DNA from: Pontiellaceae bacterium B12219
Lineage (GTDB): Bacteria; Verrucomicrobiota; Kiritimatiellia; Kiritimatiellales; Pontiellaceae
NCBI GenBank assembly: GCA_029432795.1
Contig: JARNMJ010000013.1
Span: 24,179-88,178 of the forward strand
Length of the DNA stretch: 64,000 nt
Direction: 5' to 3'
The translations under genes and the position numbers were made by a program. Of this stretch, positions 1 through 9,498 are shown one piece after another. Within the stretch, counting starts at the first letter, position 1; every line of letters starts with the position of its first letter. The notes beneath the pieces are model-generated. The model was given only the letters and a program-made list of their open reading frames with translations. It was not told where the DNA came from and did not search any database.

Positions 1-157
1 AGGTGTGCAATCAGCCAATTAAGCCAATCAGCATCCCATCGGCATTCGGCCAAAACCATAACCATAAAGGAGTTCGGTTTTATTAAAATAATTAATTTTT
101 TGACTAAACTGAGATTAATACGTAATAGTTATCGTCATTATTAATGGACGTATAGAT

Positions 158-607
158 ATGGCGGAATTTTCATTTCAGGATGCAAAAACAATCATTCATG
201 CAATTTGCAATGCGGCAGAAAACAATGAATTCCCCACACGGAAATCGTTCATGGATATGCTCGAGGCCAATCCACACCTTGCAGTCCAAGGCTATAATGC
301 ATATGCCAAAATCTTTTACTGGAACGCGGCCTCCATCGGTCTCTATGGCTATCGGCTGGATGAAGTGGTGAATAAAAACCTGATAGAACTGATTCTGCCC
401 CCCGAAATGCGCGCTTTTGCACGGGATATGATTTCCAACGGAGCAAAAACCGGAAAGATGCCTGAAGCCGGCGCATGCGACCTGCTCAAATCAAACGGGG
501 AATATGTCACCGTCTATTCCGGGCATATCGTGTTTCAGTGGGAACATGCAACCTCGCCCGAATTCTACTGCATTGATCTGGCCCTTCAGACAGAAAGTGT
601 CGTGTAA
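158..607 (+). CDS. Stand-alone PAS-domain sensor protein
   Basis: A 149-residue protein with no output domain. Residues about 38-95 look like a PAS fold: an N-P-H start, an F-Y-W-N-A-A-S-I-G-L-Y-G-Y core typical of PAS sequences, then a V-V-N-K-N-L-I-E-L-I-L-P-P segment. PAS domains bind small ligands or cofactors and signal through partner proteins. No kinase, cyclase or DNA-binding part is visible, so it probably works in trans or is a remnant. There is no signal peptide, so it should be cytoplasmic. The start is the first ATG after the AT-rich leader; no strong ribosome binding site is seen. The next gene converges on it with only 6 bp between stops. Confidence 0.6.
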   Translation: MAEFSFQDAKTIIHAICNAAENNEFPTRKSFMDMLEANPHLAVQGYNAYAKIFYWNAASIGLYGYRLDEVVNKNLIELILPPEMRAFARDMISNGAKTGKMPEAGACDLLKSNGEYVTVYSGHIVFQWEHATSPEFYCIDLALQTESVV

Positions 608-613
608 AACCGG

Positions 614-1609
614 TCAGAATCCTTTCACAACATAGACCCAGATCGGAATTGTGAAAATACTCAGTACAGTACTGAGCACGAGCATGGATGAAACAAACCC
701 GCGCTCCACCCCCAGCTGGCAGCTGATCACATACATGGCCACCGCGCTGGGGGTTCCAGAAAGAAGTACCGTCACACCAACTGCATCCCGGCCTGCTGCG
801 GGATTAAGCCAGCGGATGAAGATCAGGGTAATCAGCGGAAACATAATCAACTTCGCAGCAACCACCCAGGAAAGCGCGCCGAGATGAGAACGGGTTTGCT
901 CCCACTTCAAGGATGCCCCGATAGACAGCAGTGCCAGCGGGAGCCCCATGCTTCCGACCAGTTTAAGGAATGAACCGATTAGAGAAAGAATCGCCATGAT
1001 CGGATCGGAAAGCTCCGGCATTCCGTCCTCTCCGCGAAAGCCTTCCCCTATCAGCGCAAGCAAAACCCCTAAAAGCGCCGAGAGCAGAATCGGGTTAAGC
1101 ACTGCTGTTCGAAACCGGCGGCTTATTTTCGTTTCACCGTTTCCCGCTCCGTAAAACCCGATCAGCAGATAGCCGGAAATGATGAAGAGCGGAACTACAA
1201 ACCCGTTATAGATCGCAGCTTTTGCGAGCCCGTCCGACCCGAAAGCACTTTGACATAACGGCATACCGACATAGGTTGCATTGCTCCAGAACGTCCCGAA
1301 CACAAAGGCCGCCGCAAAGCCGCCTTTGTAACCGTTTATTTTTGCGATAGCCATGGTGATTAATGCCACCGAAAGCATTCCAAGCAACGGCATCACGACC
1401 ATCGTCGGGTCCAGAAACGTATCGAACCGCTGCCGTGAAACTTCATTAATAATCAGCGCCGGCAAGGAAAATGTATAGACCAGCCAATTAATAAAGGAAC
1501 AATGTGTCTCCTCAATCTTTCCCCGCAAGCTCAGCAGTTTTCCAAGCCCCAGAACAGCAAAGACCGGAACGCAGATCACCAGCACATCCATAACTCTCAA
1601 AATATCCAT
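614..1609 (-). CDS. AEC-family (auxin efflux carrier type) transporter
   Basis: 331 residues with about ten hydrophobic segments spread over the whole length, arranged as two five-helix halves around a central hydrophilic stretch near residues 150-170. The N-terminal region with L-V-Y-T-F-S-L-P-A-L-I and the later N-A-T-Y-V-G-M-P match the membrane-transport (Mem_trans) family of bacterial malate or auxin-type permeases. Substrate cannot be read from sequence; bacterial members carry organic acids or amino-acid derivatives. It is convergent with the PAS gene and reads away from the minus-strand gene at 1693-2529, so it is probably a single transcription unit. Confidence 0.8.
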   Translation of the reverse strand: MDILRVMDVLVICVPVFAVLGLGKLLSLRGKIEETHCSFINWLVYTFSLPALIINEVSRQRFDTFLDPTMVVMPLLGMLSVALITMAIAKINGYKGGFAAAFVFGTFWSNATYVGMPLCQSAFGSDGLAKAAIYNGFVVPLFIISGYLLIGFYGAGNGETKISRRFRTAVLNPILLSALLGVLLALIGEGFRGEDGMPELSDPIMAILSLIGSFLKLVGSMGLPLALLSIGASLKWEQTRSHLGALSWVVAAKLIMFPLITLIFIRWLNPAAGRDAVGVTVLLSGTPSAVAMYVISCQLGVERGFVSSMLVLSTVLSIFTIPIWVYVVKGF

Positions 1610-1692
1610 CCGCGCACCTTGAGGAAAGGGATCGGCCCGAACAAGTTCATGTGCCTGGCTTTTTCGGTTTTATTCCAGAGAGTGGAAGCGGG

Positions 1693-2529
1693 TTATTGCT
1701 TAAGTTTAAGGATGCCGCCCGAATCCTGAGCGATGTACAGAAACCCATCGTCATCACGGGTTATACCTTCCTGATCCTCGCCCGGAAGCACATGGGCAGC
1801 GTGTACCGTTCCATCCAAGGCAACCTGAAACAGTGTATCCATCTTATCGCTGACCACCAGCAACTGGGAGGACATTGCATCATACTGCAAACCGGACATA
1901 TCAATGGCGCCGATGGAAAAACAGCGTTTGATTGTTGCAGTGACCTTCGTGTTCGGATCGCTCAGCGGAACCGCCAACTCGAAAAGGGCCGAAGCGTCAG
2001 CGGTATTTGTTAAATCCTTTCCCTGGTTCGCAACATAAAAACTGCCGCCGTCCGGATTTCCGTCATCGGGAACAAAAGTGATCGCTTCAATTCCATCGCC
2101 CCCCTTTTTCATCCGTATTTCACCTTCGAATGTGCGCTCAATCTTGAATTCCCGCAGCACCTGAAATCGATCCGGATCGATTTCAAGGATGACCTCCTCC
2201 CCTTCGACGGCAACATACAGCAAACCGCTAGCCGGATTACAGGTTACCCCTTCAAAATCCGCCTTCTTTATAATCCGTTCGACACGAAGCATGGTTCCAT
2301 CGGTTTTCAGCTCTCCCAGATATCCCGAATCACCAATCACAAACAACGTCTTCCGAATCGGATGAAAGCAGATTCCCGAAGGCTCTTTGAATCCGCTGTT
2401 ATCAATATTTCCAATAACGGTATACGAATTGGCCTCCGGTTCCGGAAGCAACTTAGCCGACGCCATAGCCAGGCTCCCGCCGGTACCCAGCAGGATCATG
2501 ATGCCTAATTTAAGTCTGGATACACGCAT
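1693..2529 (-). CDS. SdiA-regulated-family secreted protein (YjiK-like beta-propeller)
   Basis: 278 residues with an N-terminal hydrophobic segment (residues 5-24) that looks like a signal peptide. The mature part has repeats of the pattern P-S-G-I-C-F-H-P, F-V-I-G-D-S-G and D-F-E-G-V-T-C-N, ending with G-F-L-Y-I-A-Q-D-S-G-G. This matches the SdiA-regulated family (PF06977), a calcium-binding beta-propeller-like fold of unknown role, here expected in the periplasm. A copy of the 15-bp TTCCA-N5-TGGAA palindrome lies 30 bp upstream of its start. Family assignment is fairly sure; function is not known. Confidence 0.65.
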   Translation of the reverse strand: MRVSRLKLGIMILLGTGGSLAMASAKLLPEPEANSYTVIGNIDNSGFKEPSGICFHPIRKTLFVIGDSGYLGELKTDGTMLRVERIIKKADFEGVTCNPASGLLYVAVEGEEVILEIDPDRFQVLREFKIERTFEGEIRMKKGGDGIEAITFVPDDGNPDGGSFYVANQGKDLTNTADASALFELAVPLSDPNTKVTATIKRCFSIGAIDMSGLQYDAMSSQLLVVSDKMDTLFQVALDGTVHAAHVLPGEDQEGITRDDDGFLYIAQDSGGILKLKQ

Positions 2530-2860
2530 GTCTGAATCCTTCAGTTTGCAGGTTTATTTTCCAATTCCTGGAAAATGACGCACTGCATCATTCGCCAGAA
2601 TGCGAGTTTGTTGGCTTTTATTTCACATTAGCCGGGGAAAACTCTGCCGCTTTCAACAAACGAGAGCATAGTCAGAGGAGTCGATTCCAAAAAGAAGATA
2701 ACGATTGAATTGCGATTCCGATGGTGAAAAACATATTACTTTTCATATTCTTTCAGAGTCCTTCATTTTTTTAAATTTGATTTACCGCCCCTTCGGCCAT
2801 ATGCTCTGCTAAATCGTTTGAAATAGTCATTTTACACTTCAATCAGTCTTGGAGGGAGTT
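2530..2860. other. Divergent intergenic region before hppA
   Basis: This 331-bp gap separates the minus-strand SdiA-regulated-type gene from hppA. It holds one perfect copy of the dispersed palindrome (2559-2573) and is AT-rich near 2720-2830. Promoters for both flanking genes must lie here, but no convincing -35/-10 pair or operator could be picked out by eye. Confidence 0.5.
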
Positions 2861-5146
2861 ATGTCTGTTATCACAAACCTGTGGTTGATCGCACCGATTG
2901 CATCCGTTTTTGCGCTCTTATTCGCCATCTATTTTTATAAAAAAATGATGGCCGCCAACGAGGGCAATGCCGCCATGATCGAAATTGCCGGACATGTCCG
3001 CGAAGGCGCAATGGCCTATCTTTTCCGGCAGTATAAAGTCGTGATTCTGGTTTTTATTGTTCTGTTGATTATTCTTCAGGCGCTGGCTTTGTTCGGCATT
3101 CAGAATCCATTTGTACCGATTGCCTTTTTGACCGGCGGTTTTTTCTCCGGACTTTGCGGGTTCATCGGGATGAAGACCGCCACCGCGGCCTCTTCACGAA
3201 CCGCACAAGGCTGCTCGGAAGGGCTGAACCGCGGATTGCAGGTGGCGTTCCGTTCGGGCGCCGTAATGGGCCTGGTGGTCGTCGGCTTCGGTTTGCTCGA
3301 TATCTGCCTCTGGTATTTTGCGCTCGATAAAATCTACTCCCCCGAAAATATGCTCAACGGTGTCAACTTCCTGGGGATGGAAATTGTTCCGGCCGGCTGC
3401 ACCGTGGCGGAAAAGCTGGTTCAGATGACCACCACCATGATCACCTTCGGCATGGGTGCCTCCACTCAGGCTCTGTTTGCCCGCGTCGGAGGCGGTATTT
3501 ATACCAAAGCGGCGGATGTTGGTGCCGATCTGGTGGGAAAAGTGGAAGCCGGAATTCCGGAAGACGATCCACGTAATCCTGCAACAATTGCGGATAATGT
3601 CGGCGACAACGTAGGCGATGTGGCCGGAATGGGAGCTGATCTCTATGAATCCTACTGCGGTTCTATTCTTGCCACCGCCGCCCTCGGCGCGGCCGTCGGT
3701 GCGCATAACGTCATGAACGGAACCGGAACAGAAGCCGATGCGGTCGGGCTGGTAACCGCGCCGATGGTGGTGGCGGGAATCGGTACACTTCTTTCCATCT
3801 TTGGCATGTTTATGGTCCGCTGCAAAGAAGGTGCCTCTCAGAAAAACCTGCTCAAAGCATTGCTCACCGGTACACTCGGAAGTTCCATCCTGATTGTGCT
3901 GGCACTGGCGGGTATGGCCTTTGCCGGAATGATTTCCTGGGGCATTGTTTTCTCCGTTTTTTCCGGCCTCACCGCGGGCGTCATCATCGGGCAGGCCACG
4001 GAATATTATACCTCCGATGAATATAAACCCACACAGGGCATTGCCAACCAGGCTGTAATGGGACCGGCCACCACGATTATCGACGGCCTGGCAACGGGCA
4101 TGTATTCCGCCGGCATTCCGGTGATTACAATTGTGGTCGGCATCATCTGCGCCTTCGGCTTTGCCGGCGGATTTTCCGATATGTCGATGGGCCTTTATGG
4201 AATCGGCTTTGCGGCTGTCGGCATGCTGGCCACACTCGGCATCACCCTGGCCACCGATGCGTACGGCCCTATTGCCGACAACGCTGGCGGGAATGCTGAA
4301 ATGGCGGGACTTCCGCCGGAAGTGCGCGAGCGCACCGATGCACTCGATTCGCTGGGCAATACCACGGCTGCCACCGGGAAAGGATTTGCCATCGGTTCCG
4401 CCGCACTCACCGCCATGGCGCTTTTGGCGGCTTATATTGAAGAAGTGAAAATCTGGATTGGCAAACTTGCAGGCGAAGGCTCCTTTGCCGGATTTACTGC
4501 AGAACAGGCCGAGCACGCCGGAATTATGGATTTTGTAAACGCGTATGAGCTGCACATCATGAATCCCCTGCTCCTCTGCGGATTATTTATCGGCGGAATG
4601 ATGGCCTTTATTTTCTGCGCCATGACCATGAAAGCCGTCGGCCGCGCCGCCGGAGCAATGGTGGAAGAAGTGCGCCGCCAGTTCCGCGAAATTCCCGGTA
4701 TTATGGAAGGCACCGGAAAACCGGATTATGCCTCCTGTGTGGCAATTTCCACGAAAGGCGCACAGCGCGAAATGCTGATGCCTTCGCTGCTCGCCATTAT
4801 TGTTCCGGTTGTGACCGGGCTGATTCTCGGCGTTCCGGGGGTGATGGGCCTGCTTGCGGGCGGTCTGACCACCGGCTTTGTCCTGGCCACTATGCTGAAC
4901 AATGCAGGCGGCGCGTGGGATAATGCGAAGAAGTATGTGGAAAAAGGTGCTCTTGGCGGAAAAGGATCGGAAGCACACAAAGCAGCTGTTGTCGGCGACA
5001 CCGTCGGCGATCCCTGCAAAGACACTTCCGGTCCGTCCCTCAATATTCTCATCAAACTGATGACCATGGTCAGTGTGGTTTTCACACCGGTGATCGTGAA
5101 ATTCTCCCCGATCATTCAGGAACTGCTTCACATCAATACACAATAG
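2861..5146 (+). CDS. hppA: Membrane-bound ion-translocating pyrophosphatase
   Basis: 761 residues, the usual length for this family, with about 16 membrane helices. It hydrolyses pyrophosphate and pumps H+ or Na+ out across the inner membrane. The catalytic stretch D-V-G-A-D-L-V-G-K-V-E followed by D-N-V-G-D-N-V-G-D is intact, as is the second acidic cluster D-T-V-G-D-P-C-K-D near the C terminus. The motif G-N-T-T-A-A-T-G-K-G carries Ala at the position that is Lys in K+-independent enzymes, so this should be a K+-dependent form (family knowledge); the pumped ion is not settled. ATG at 2861 was chosen because GGAGGG lies just upstream; an in-frame TTG at 2849 overlaps that site. Confidence 0.95.
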   Translation: MSVITNLWLIAPIASVFALLFAIYFYKKMMAANEGNAAMIEIAGHVREGAMAYLFRQYKVVILVFIVLLIILQALALFGIQNPFVPIAFLTGGFFSGLCGFIGMKTATAASSRTAQGCSEGLNRGLQVAFRSGAVMGLVVVGFGLLDICLWYFALDKIYSPENMLNGVNFLGMEIVPAGCTVAEKLVQMTTTMITFGMGASTQALFARVGGGIYTKAADVGADLVGKVEAGIPEDDPRNPATIADNVGDNVGDVAGMGADLYESYCGSILATAALGAAVGAHNVMNGTGTEADAVGLVTAPMVVAGIGTLLSIFGMFMVRCKEGASQKNLLKALLTGTLGSSILIVLALAGMAFAGMISWGIVFSVFSGLTAGVIIGQATEYYTSDEYKPTQGIANQAVMGPATTIIDGLATGMYSAGIPVITIVVGIICAFGFAGGFSDMSMGLYGIGFAAVGMLATLGITLATDAYGPIADNAGGNAEMAGLPPEVRERTDALDSLGNTTAATGKGFAIGSAALTAMALLAAYIEEVKIWIGKLAGEGSFAGFTAEQAEHAGIMDFVNAYELHIMNPLLLCGLFIGGMMAFIFCAMTMKAVGRAAGAMVEEVRRQFREIPGIMEGTGKPDYASCVAISTKGAQREMLMPSLLAIIVPVVTGLILGVPGVMGLLAGGLTTGFVLATMLNNAGGAWDNAKKYVEKGALGGKGSEAHKAAVVGDTVGDPCKDTSGPSLNILIKLMTMVSVVFTPVIVKFSPIIQELLHINTQ

Positions 5147-5373
5147 TTTCTGAACCTGGCTCAGATCGGCATATAAAAAAGCAGTAAACTGATGGACTGC
5201 ACCGTATTTATTCCGGCTGTTTACACGACTTTCAGGATCTGAAAGACTTAAAATTTCCGGTTTTGTTTCATAAAATAATACCCTTTGCGGGGTTGCTATC
5301 CGTTGAAAATCCCTATAAACAACGCCGTCAATTCACGGATCATGCGTGACTTGCAAAAATCGGGGAAGAAACC

Positions 5374-6666
5374 ATGGATTTTCAGACTGTTATTAAAACT
5401 ATTTTTGAAATTGCGTTGATGGGCGCCTTTATTCTGTCGCTCGGTTATTTTGTTGTAACGGCTGTTGCACTGGGGCTGTCCCGCTTGCGGAATACACCAG
5501 AGGTCATTACGGATGAATCGCTCTACCCTACCGTTACGGTTCAGATTCCCACCTATAATGAACTGGCGGCGTTGAATTGCGCGGCGCGTTGCCTCGACTT
5601 TGATTACCCGGTTGAAAAAATACAGATTATAATCGGCAACGACAGCAACAAGCCGGAAATCTCAGAAAAGATTGATGCATTTGCAGCGGCTAACCCGCGG
5701 TTGGAAATCAGCCGGCGCGGCGAGAACATCGGGTTTAAACCGGGTAACCTGAATGTCATGCTTCCGAAATCGACCGGCGATTATCTCCTGATTCTGGATT
5801 CCGACTTTCTTCCGAAAAAAGATTTTCTGAAGCGGCTGGTGGTTCCTGTCATTAAAGACCCCACACTGGCTGGTGCACAGGCGGCCTGGCGGATTATTAA
5901 TGTGCATGATAACCACAGTACACTGATGGGTACGGGTATCGTGAATATTATCCATTCGGTCATTCTCCCCTTCCTTAAAGCGGCAACCAACCAATGTGTA
6001 TTCTGCGGTTCGGGCGAACTGGTGAAAAAGAGCTATCTGATTGAACGCGGCGGCTGGACGGCCGGCGCATTGACAGAAGATGTGGATTATTCCCTGCGCG
6101 TGATTACCGAAGGAAAGCGCATTGCTTATGTGAGCGATCTGCGAATTCGCTGCGAAGTGCCCTACACCCCGGGCGACCTTTTCCGCCAGCAGATGCGTTG
6201 GGCGTATGGCGTGATGCGCGCCTTTATGGCACATGGTAAAAAACTGTATCTTTCCCGCACCATTCAGAAGCGCACCAAATTTGCGGCATTTCTGTTCAGC
6301 AGCGGGTATGTGATGATTACCCTGCTCCTCCTGACCGGTCTCTTCGGTATGCTTAATCTGATTTCCACCTATTTCGGAATCGACCAGGCCGCCGGACAGA
6401 GCTCCTCTTACACCATTGGCCATTTTGTTTATGATTCCGCCGTTAATTTTCTACTGACCTGCGGGATGATTGTTTCATCAATTGCCGCCGGTTTTATTAA
6501 CGGTTTCGGTTTCCGCAGCCTCGGAAAACTGATTGTGGCCTCCTTCACCATCGGTGTCATCTGTATGCTTTTTGTGGGCCGCGGCCTGATTACCGCAACG
6601 CTCGGACTTCCAATGAAGTGGTTTATGCTGAAAAAGGCCGGAAACCAAACGGCTGAAAATATTTAA
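5374..6666 (+). CDS. Processive family 2 glycosyltransferase, membrane-bound
   Basis: 430 residues. One N-terminal membrane helix (about 12-33) is followed by a GT2 catalytic domain and four C-terminal hydrophobic segments. Catalytic motifs are all present in order: a D in I-G-N-D-S-N, the D-x-D in L-D-S-D-F, T-E-D in L-T-E-D-V-D-Y, and Q-x-x-R-W in Q-Q-M-R-W. This layout is that of cellulose, chitin, hyaluronan or poly-N-acetylglucosamine synthases, which polymerise a sugar nucleotide and export the chain. The sugar cannot be told from sequence, and no partner genes (for example a BcsB or PgaB homologue) are adjacent. The gene stands alone and ends at a clear terminator. Confidence 0.85.
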   Translation: MDFQTVIKTIFEIALMGAFILSLGYFVVTAVALGLSRLRNTPEVITDESLYPTVTVQIPTYNELAALNCAARCLDFDYPVEKIQIIIGNDSNKPEISEKIDAFAAANPRLEISRRGENIGFKPGNLNVMLPKSTGDYLLILDSDFLPKKDFLKRLVVPVIKDPTLAGAQAAWRIINVHDNHSTLMGTGIVNIIHSVILPFLKAATNQCVFCGSGELVKKSYLIERGGWTAGALTEDVDYSLRVITEGKRIAYVSDLRIRCEVPYTPGDLFRQQMRWAYGVMRAFMAHGKKLYLSRTIQKRTKFAAFLFSSGYVMITLLLLTGLFGMLNLISTYFGIDQAAGQSSSYTIGHFVYDSAVNFLLTCGMIVSSIAAGFINGFGFRSLGKLIVASFTIGVICMLFVGRGLITATLGLPMKWFMLKKAGNQTAENI

Positions 6667-6702
6667 ACCCCTGTTTTTTATAGGAATAATTCTTACTCTA
6701 GG

Positions 6703-6736
6703 AAAAAGAGTTCCGCCGAAATGAACTCTTTTTATC
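6703..6736 (+). terminator. Rho-independent terminator after the glycosyltransferase gene
   Basis: AAAAAGAGTTC and GAACTCTTTTT form an 11-bp inverted repeat around a 9-nt loop, with the right arm ending in a T run. It lies 36 bp past the stop codon at 6666. Confidence 0.8.
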
Positions 6737-6788
6737 CTTCGTGGTCTTAGTTGATGTAAGACATAAGACGATGAAACGGAGGTAAGAA

Positions 6789-7004
6789 ATGTTCCTAAAA
6801 CATGCTCCAACAGGAGATCTGGTTGAAGTAATCGACCTGCCGGATGTCATAAATCCGGGCTCGCCGACCATCCGGGCCAGATCACATTCGGGCGATATTA
6901 TTCAACGTCCGGAAAACTTCCTGAAGTCGGAATTGGTGTTCCCTTCAGGAGAACCGTTACCTTTATGCTGGCGCGACGCACACTACTACGAACATGCCGC
7001 ATAA
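6789..7004 (+). CDS. Small conserved-looking protein of unknown function
   Basis: 71 residues, not recognised. It has a good ribosome binding site (GGAGGT, 6 bp before ATG) and sits in its own transcription unit between two terminators, so it is likely to be expressed. There is no signal peptide or membrane helix. The sequence is rich in Pro, Glu and His, with short beta-prone stretches (L-V-E-V-I-D-L-P; S-E-L-V-F-P-S-G). No domain could be named. Confidence 0.6.
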   Translation: MFLKHAPTGDLVEVIDLPDVINPGSPTIRARSHSGDIIQRPENFLKSELVFPSGEPLPLCWRDAHYYEHAA

Positions 7005-7009
7005 AAACC

Positions 7010-7044
7010 GCCCCGTTTGCTCGAAACAAACGGGGCTTTTCTTT
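7010..7044 (+). terminator. Strong Rho-independent terminator
   Basis: A 10-bp perfect GC-rich stem (GCCCCGTTTG / CAAACGGGGC) with a 7-nt loop is followed by TTTTCTTTT. It starts 5 bp after the stop of the 71-residue gene. Confidence 0.92.
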
Positions 7045-7108
7045 TATCCTCAGAGCGTGTTCTATTGGGTTCAGTTCATTTTTTAACCCTATGTTTTGAG
7101 GACGTCTT

Positions 7109-7873
7109 ATGCTCGAATTCTGGCTGCCGATGGCACTGCTTTTCATTGCAGCAACCATTACGGCAATTGCAACCCGGCGCAAACGCGACCGCTGCCTTAA
7201 ATATTTCAACCGCGAACCGGTTATGATTCTGATGCAGACGGGGAAATGGCTGTGGGGAAATTTTGTGGCTTATTCCAATGCCATGGAACTGGTATTCGAA
7301 AACCCGGTAAAAGATGAAAACGGAATTCGAAAAGCAAGCTATGTGCTGTATACCCCTGAAGTGGATGGAATTAAAAAAATAATTCAACCACCGCCGGAAG
7401 CCGGAACCAAAGCGTATGAACGCTGGAAAAAAGAGATTAAGCGCATTGCCAATCCATCCCTGCACCGCAGGTTAAAACGCTGGATCTGGAATATTTTCAA
7501 TACGTTGCGCGATGCCATTTCGCAGTCGCTGAGCATGGTGATCGGGTCGATGAAAAGAGCCACGCCCCTGGGCAAAGTTTCAGGGGCGGATAAACGGGCC
7601 GGCGAAATCGGCGATACCCTGCTCGACACCATTCCGAATGCCTACGAACCGGTACTGGAAAAATACCTGAGCAAACAGGTTGTGGTTGAAATACTGGAAG
7701 ATGGAAAAGTTGTCGAATTCACCGGACTTTTGCAGGAATATTCCGGTAAATATCTGCTTTTACGTAATGTACCTTATACTCCCGAACTGGATGTGGGCCG
7801 GAAACTGCCTGATCGGTTCGACATTATTTTTCCCCGCTCCAATGCGCTTGTTCGACACTGCACGGTAAACTGA
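7109..7873 (+). CDS. Membrane-anchored protein of unknown function, first gene of the folP-cdaA cluster
   Basis: 254 residues, not recognised. A hydrophobic helix at residues 3-22 anchors it, followed by Arg/Lys-rich residues 23-30, which suggests an N-out, C-in orientation. The middle (about 90-150) is basic and helical; the C-terminal part (175-254) is beta-rich with a K-V-V-E-F-T-G-L-L segment. It ends 1 bp before the metallo-hydrolase gene and so probably opens an operon of hydrolase, folP, cdaA, cdaR and TPR genes. The link to envelope or c-di-AMP physiology is inferred from position only. Confidence 0.55.
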   Translation: MLEFWLPMALLFIAATITAIATRRKRDRCLKYFNREPVMILMQTGKWLWGNFVAYSNAMELVFENPVKDENGIRKASYVLYTPEVDGIKKIIQPPPEAGTKAYERWKKEIKRIANPSLHRRLKRWIWNIFNTLRDAISQSLSMVIGSMKRATPLGKVSGADKRAGEIGDTLLDTIPNAYEPVLEKYLSKQVVVEILEDGKVVEFTGLLQEYSGKYLLLRNVPYTPELDVGRKLPDRFDIIFPRSNALVRHCTVN

Positions 7874-7874
7874 T

Positions 7875-8645
7875 ATGAAATTTACATTTTTAGGAACCGG
7901 AACCTCACATGGAGTTCCAATGATTGGATGCTCCTGCGAGGTCTGTACATCAACCGATCCCCGAAACTACCGCCGGCGCAGCAGCCTCTATGTTGTGACT
8001 GAACAGCAGCATATTGTAATGGATACCCCGCCGGACTTTCGGGATCAAGCGCTCCGCTTCGGCGTGAAACGGGTGGATGCTGTTCTGCTGACCCACCCGC
8101 ACGCCGATCATATTTATGGATTCGACGATGTCCGCCGGTTCAGCACCATGCAGGAAACGCACATTCCGGTTTACGGCGCCCCCCGAACCATCAAACAGAT
8201 GCGTAAGAAATTCGACTATGTCGATCGCGTAAGCTACGGATTCGAAAGTGTCCCGCGGGTTCTTTTTACAGACCTGACAAACGCCGTGCAGATCGAAAAC
8301 TGCAAGGTGACTCCCCTGCCCGTTTCACATGGCATGGATATGATTTACGGTTTTCTGATTGAGGGCGATGGAAAACGGCTGGCCTATATTCCCGACTGCA
8401 ACGGTATCCCCGACGAAACCTTCCAATGTCTGGAAAATCTGGATGTGATGATTCTCGACGGCTTGCGTCCACAGCCCCACCCCACTCATTTTTCAATCGC
8501 TGAAGCCATTGAACATCTTGAAAAAATAGGAGCAAAACAATCGTTCATCACGCACCTGACGCATAATTCGGAACACCACGATCTACAGGCGCGTATTGGC
8601 GATGCCATCACTGTGCCCTGGGACGGCCTGGAAATTTCACTATGA
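7875..8645 (+). CDS. MBL-fold metallo-hydrolase (PhnP / RNase Z-like)
   Basis: 256 residues. The N-terminal F-L-G-T-G-T-S-H-G-V-P and the metal-binding T-H-P-H-A-D-H-I-Y-G motif mark a metallo-beta-lactamase fold; later ligands appear as P-V-S-H-G and the D in Y-I-P-D-C-N. A C-S-C-E-V-C cluster near residues 19-24 resembles the extra zinc site seen in PhnP-type phosphodiesterases. It probably cleaves a phosphodiester, but no phn genes are nearby, so the substrate is open. Its stop overlaps the folP start by 4 bp (ATGA). One dispersed palindrome copy (8421-8435) lies inside it and encodes F-Q-C-L-E. Confidence 0.8.
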   Translation: MKFTFLGTGTSHGVPMIGCSCEVCTSTDPRNYRRRSSLYVVTEQQHIVMDTPPDFRDQALRFGVKRVDAVLLTHPHADHIYGFDDVRRFSTMQETHIPVYGAPRTIKQMRKKFDYVDRVSYGFESVPRVLFTDLTNAVQIENCKVTPLPVSHGMDMIYGFLIEGDGKRLAYIPDCNGIPDETFQCLENLDVMILDGLRPQPHPTHFSIAEAIEHLEKIGAKQSFITHLTHNSEHHDLQARIGDAITVPWDGLEISL

Positions 8646-9496
8646 GCGTAAGACGTACATACGAATGGAAGTGTAAAGACCGCACCCTGATGCTTGGCCA
8701 GCGCACGCTGGTGATGGGGATTCTGAATGTTACTCCGGATTCCTTTTCCGATGGCGGGCATTTTACGGATTCTTCAGCGGCTGTTGACCGGGCCTTGCAG
8801 ATGATTGAGGAAGGCGCGGATATCATCGATATCGGCGGCGAGTCCACCCGACCGGGTTCTGATCCGGTGACGGTGGCGGATGAAATTAAGCGCACCGTTC
8901 CAATCATTGGAAAACTGCGCGCACAAACAGACATTCCGATTTCGATTGATACGATGAAAGCGGAAACCGCGTTCCAGGCATTGGAAGCCGGCGCGGACAT
9001 CATCAACGATGTTTCTGCGTTTGAGGCCGATCCGCGTATGGTTGAGGTTGCCGCTCAGAGCAAAGCCGGTGTGGTCCTGATGCATATGAAGGGCTCGCCG
9101 AAAACCATGCAGGACGATCCCAGGTATGGAAATGCTGTGGAGGAAATTTCGCGTTATCTTATGCAGCGCCTGGCCTTCGCCATTGAAAACGGAGTTGACC
9201 GGAACCGGCTGGTCATTGATCCGGGCATTGGATTCGGAAAGAGCGATGCGCATAACCTCGAACTCCTGCGTGGAATTCCAATCTTTGGAAACGCAGCACC
9301 GGTGCTGATCGGTGCTTCACGAAAAAGTCTGATCGGGCGCATTCTGAAGCGGGAAAATCCGGCTGAGCGTTTGGCCGGAAGTCTGGCTGTTGCGGGATGG
9401 TCGGTATTGCATGGCGCCCATATTTTACGGGTTCATGATGTAATCGACACTTGCGATGTATGCCGTATCATGGATACACTTTCTGACGGTGATTAA
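8642..9496 (+). CDS. folP: Dihydropteroate synthase
   Basis: 284 residues, normal length. It joins 4-aminobenzoate to dihydropterin pyrophosphate in folate synthesis. Signature motifs are G-I-L-N-V-T-P-D-S-F-S-D-G-G (start of the TIM barrel, pterin/pABA loop 1), D-I-G-G-E-S-T-R-P-G (loop 2), D-P-G-I-G-F-G-K, and a C-terminal R-V-H-D-V. Start is the ATG overlapping the previous stop, so translation is probably coupled. Two dispersed palindrome copies fall in the coding sequence (8972-8986 and 9276-9290). Confidence 0.95.
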   Translation: MSVRRTYEWKCKDRTLMLGQRTLVMGILNVTPDSFSDGGHFTDSSAAVDRALQMIEEGADIIDIGGESTRPGSDPVTVADEIKRTVPIIGKLRAQTDIPISIDTMKAETAFQALEAGADIINDVSAFEADPRMVEVAAQSKAGVVLMHMKGSPKTMQDDPRYGNAVEEISRYLMQRLAFAIENGVDRNRLVIDPGIGFGKSDAHNLELLRGIPIFGNAAPVLIGASRKSLIGRILKRENPAERLAGSLAVAGWSVLHGAHILRVHDVIDTCDVCRIMDTLSDGD

Positions 9497-9498
9497 AC

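Noticed and set aside
3194..4555. Long open frame on the minus strand opposite hppA (453 codons), and similar ones opposite leuS (50693-52504) and ureC (33249-34313)
   Set aside because: They lie wholly opposite strongly conserved genes, are His/Gly/Arg-rich with no domain, and follow from the codon bias of the true strand.
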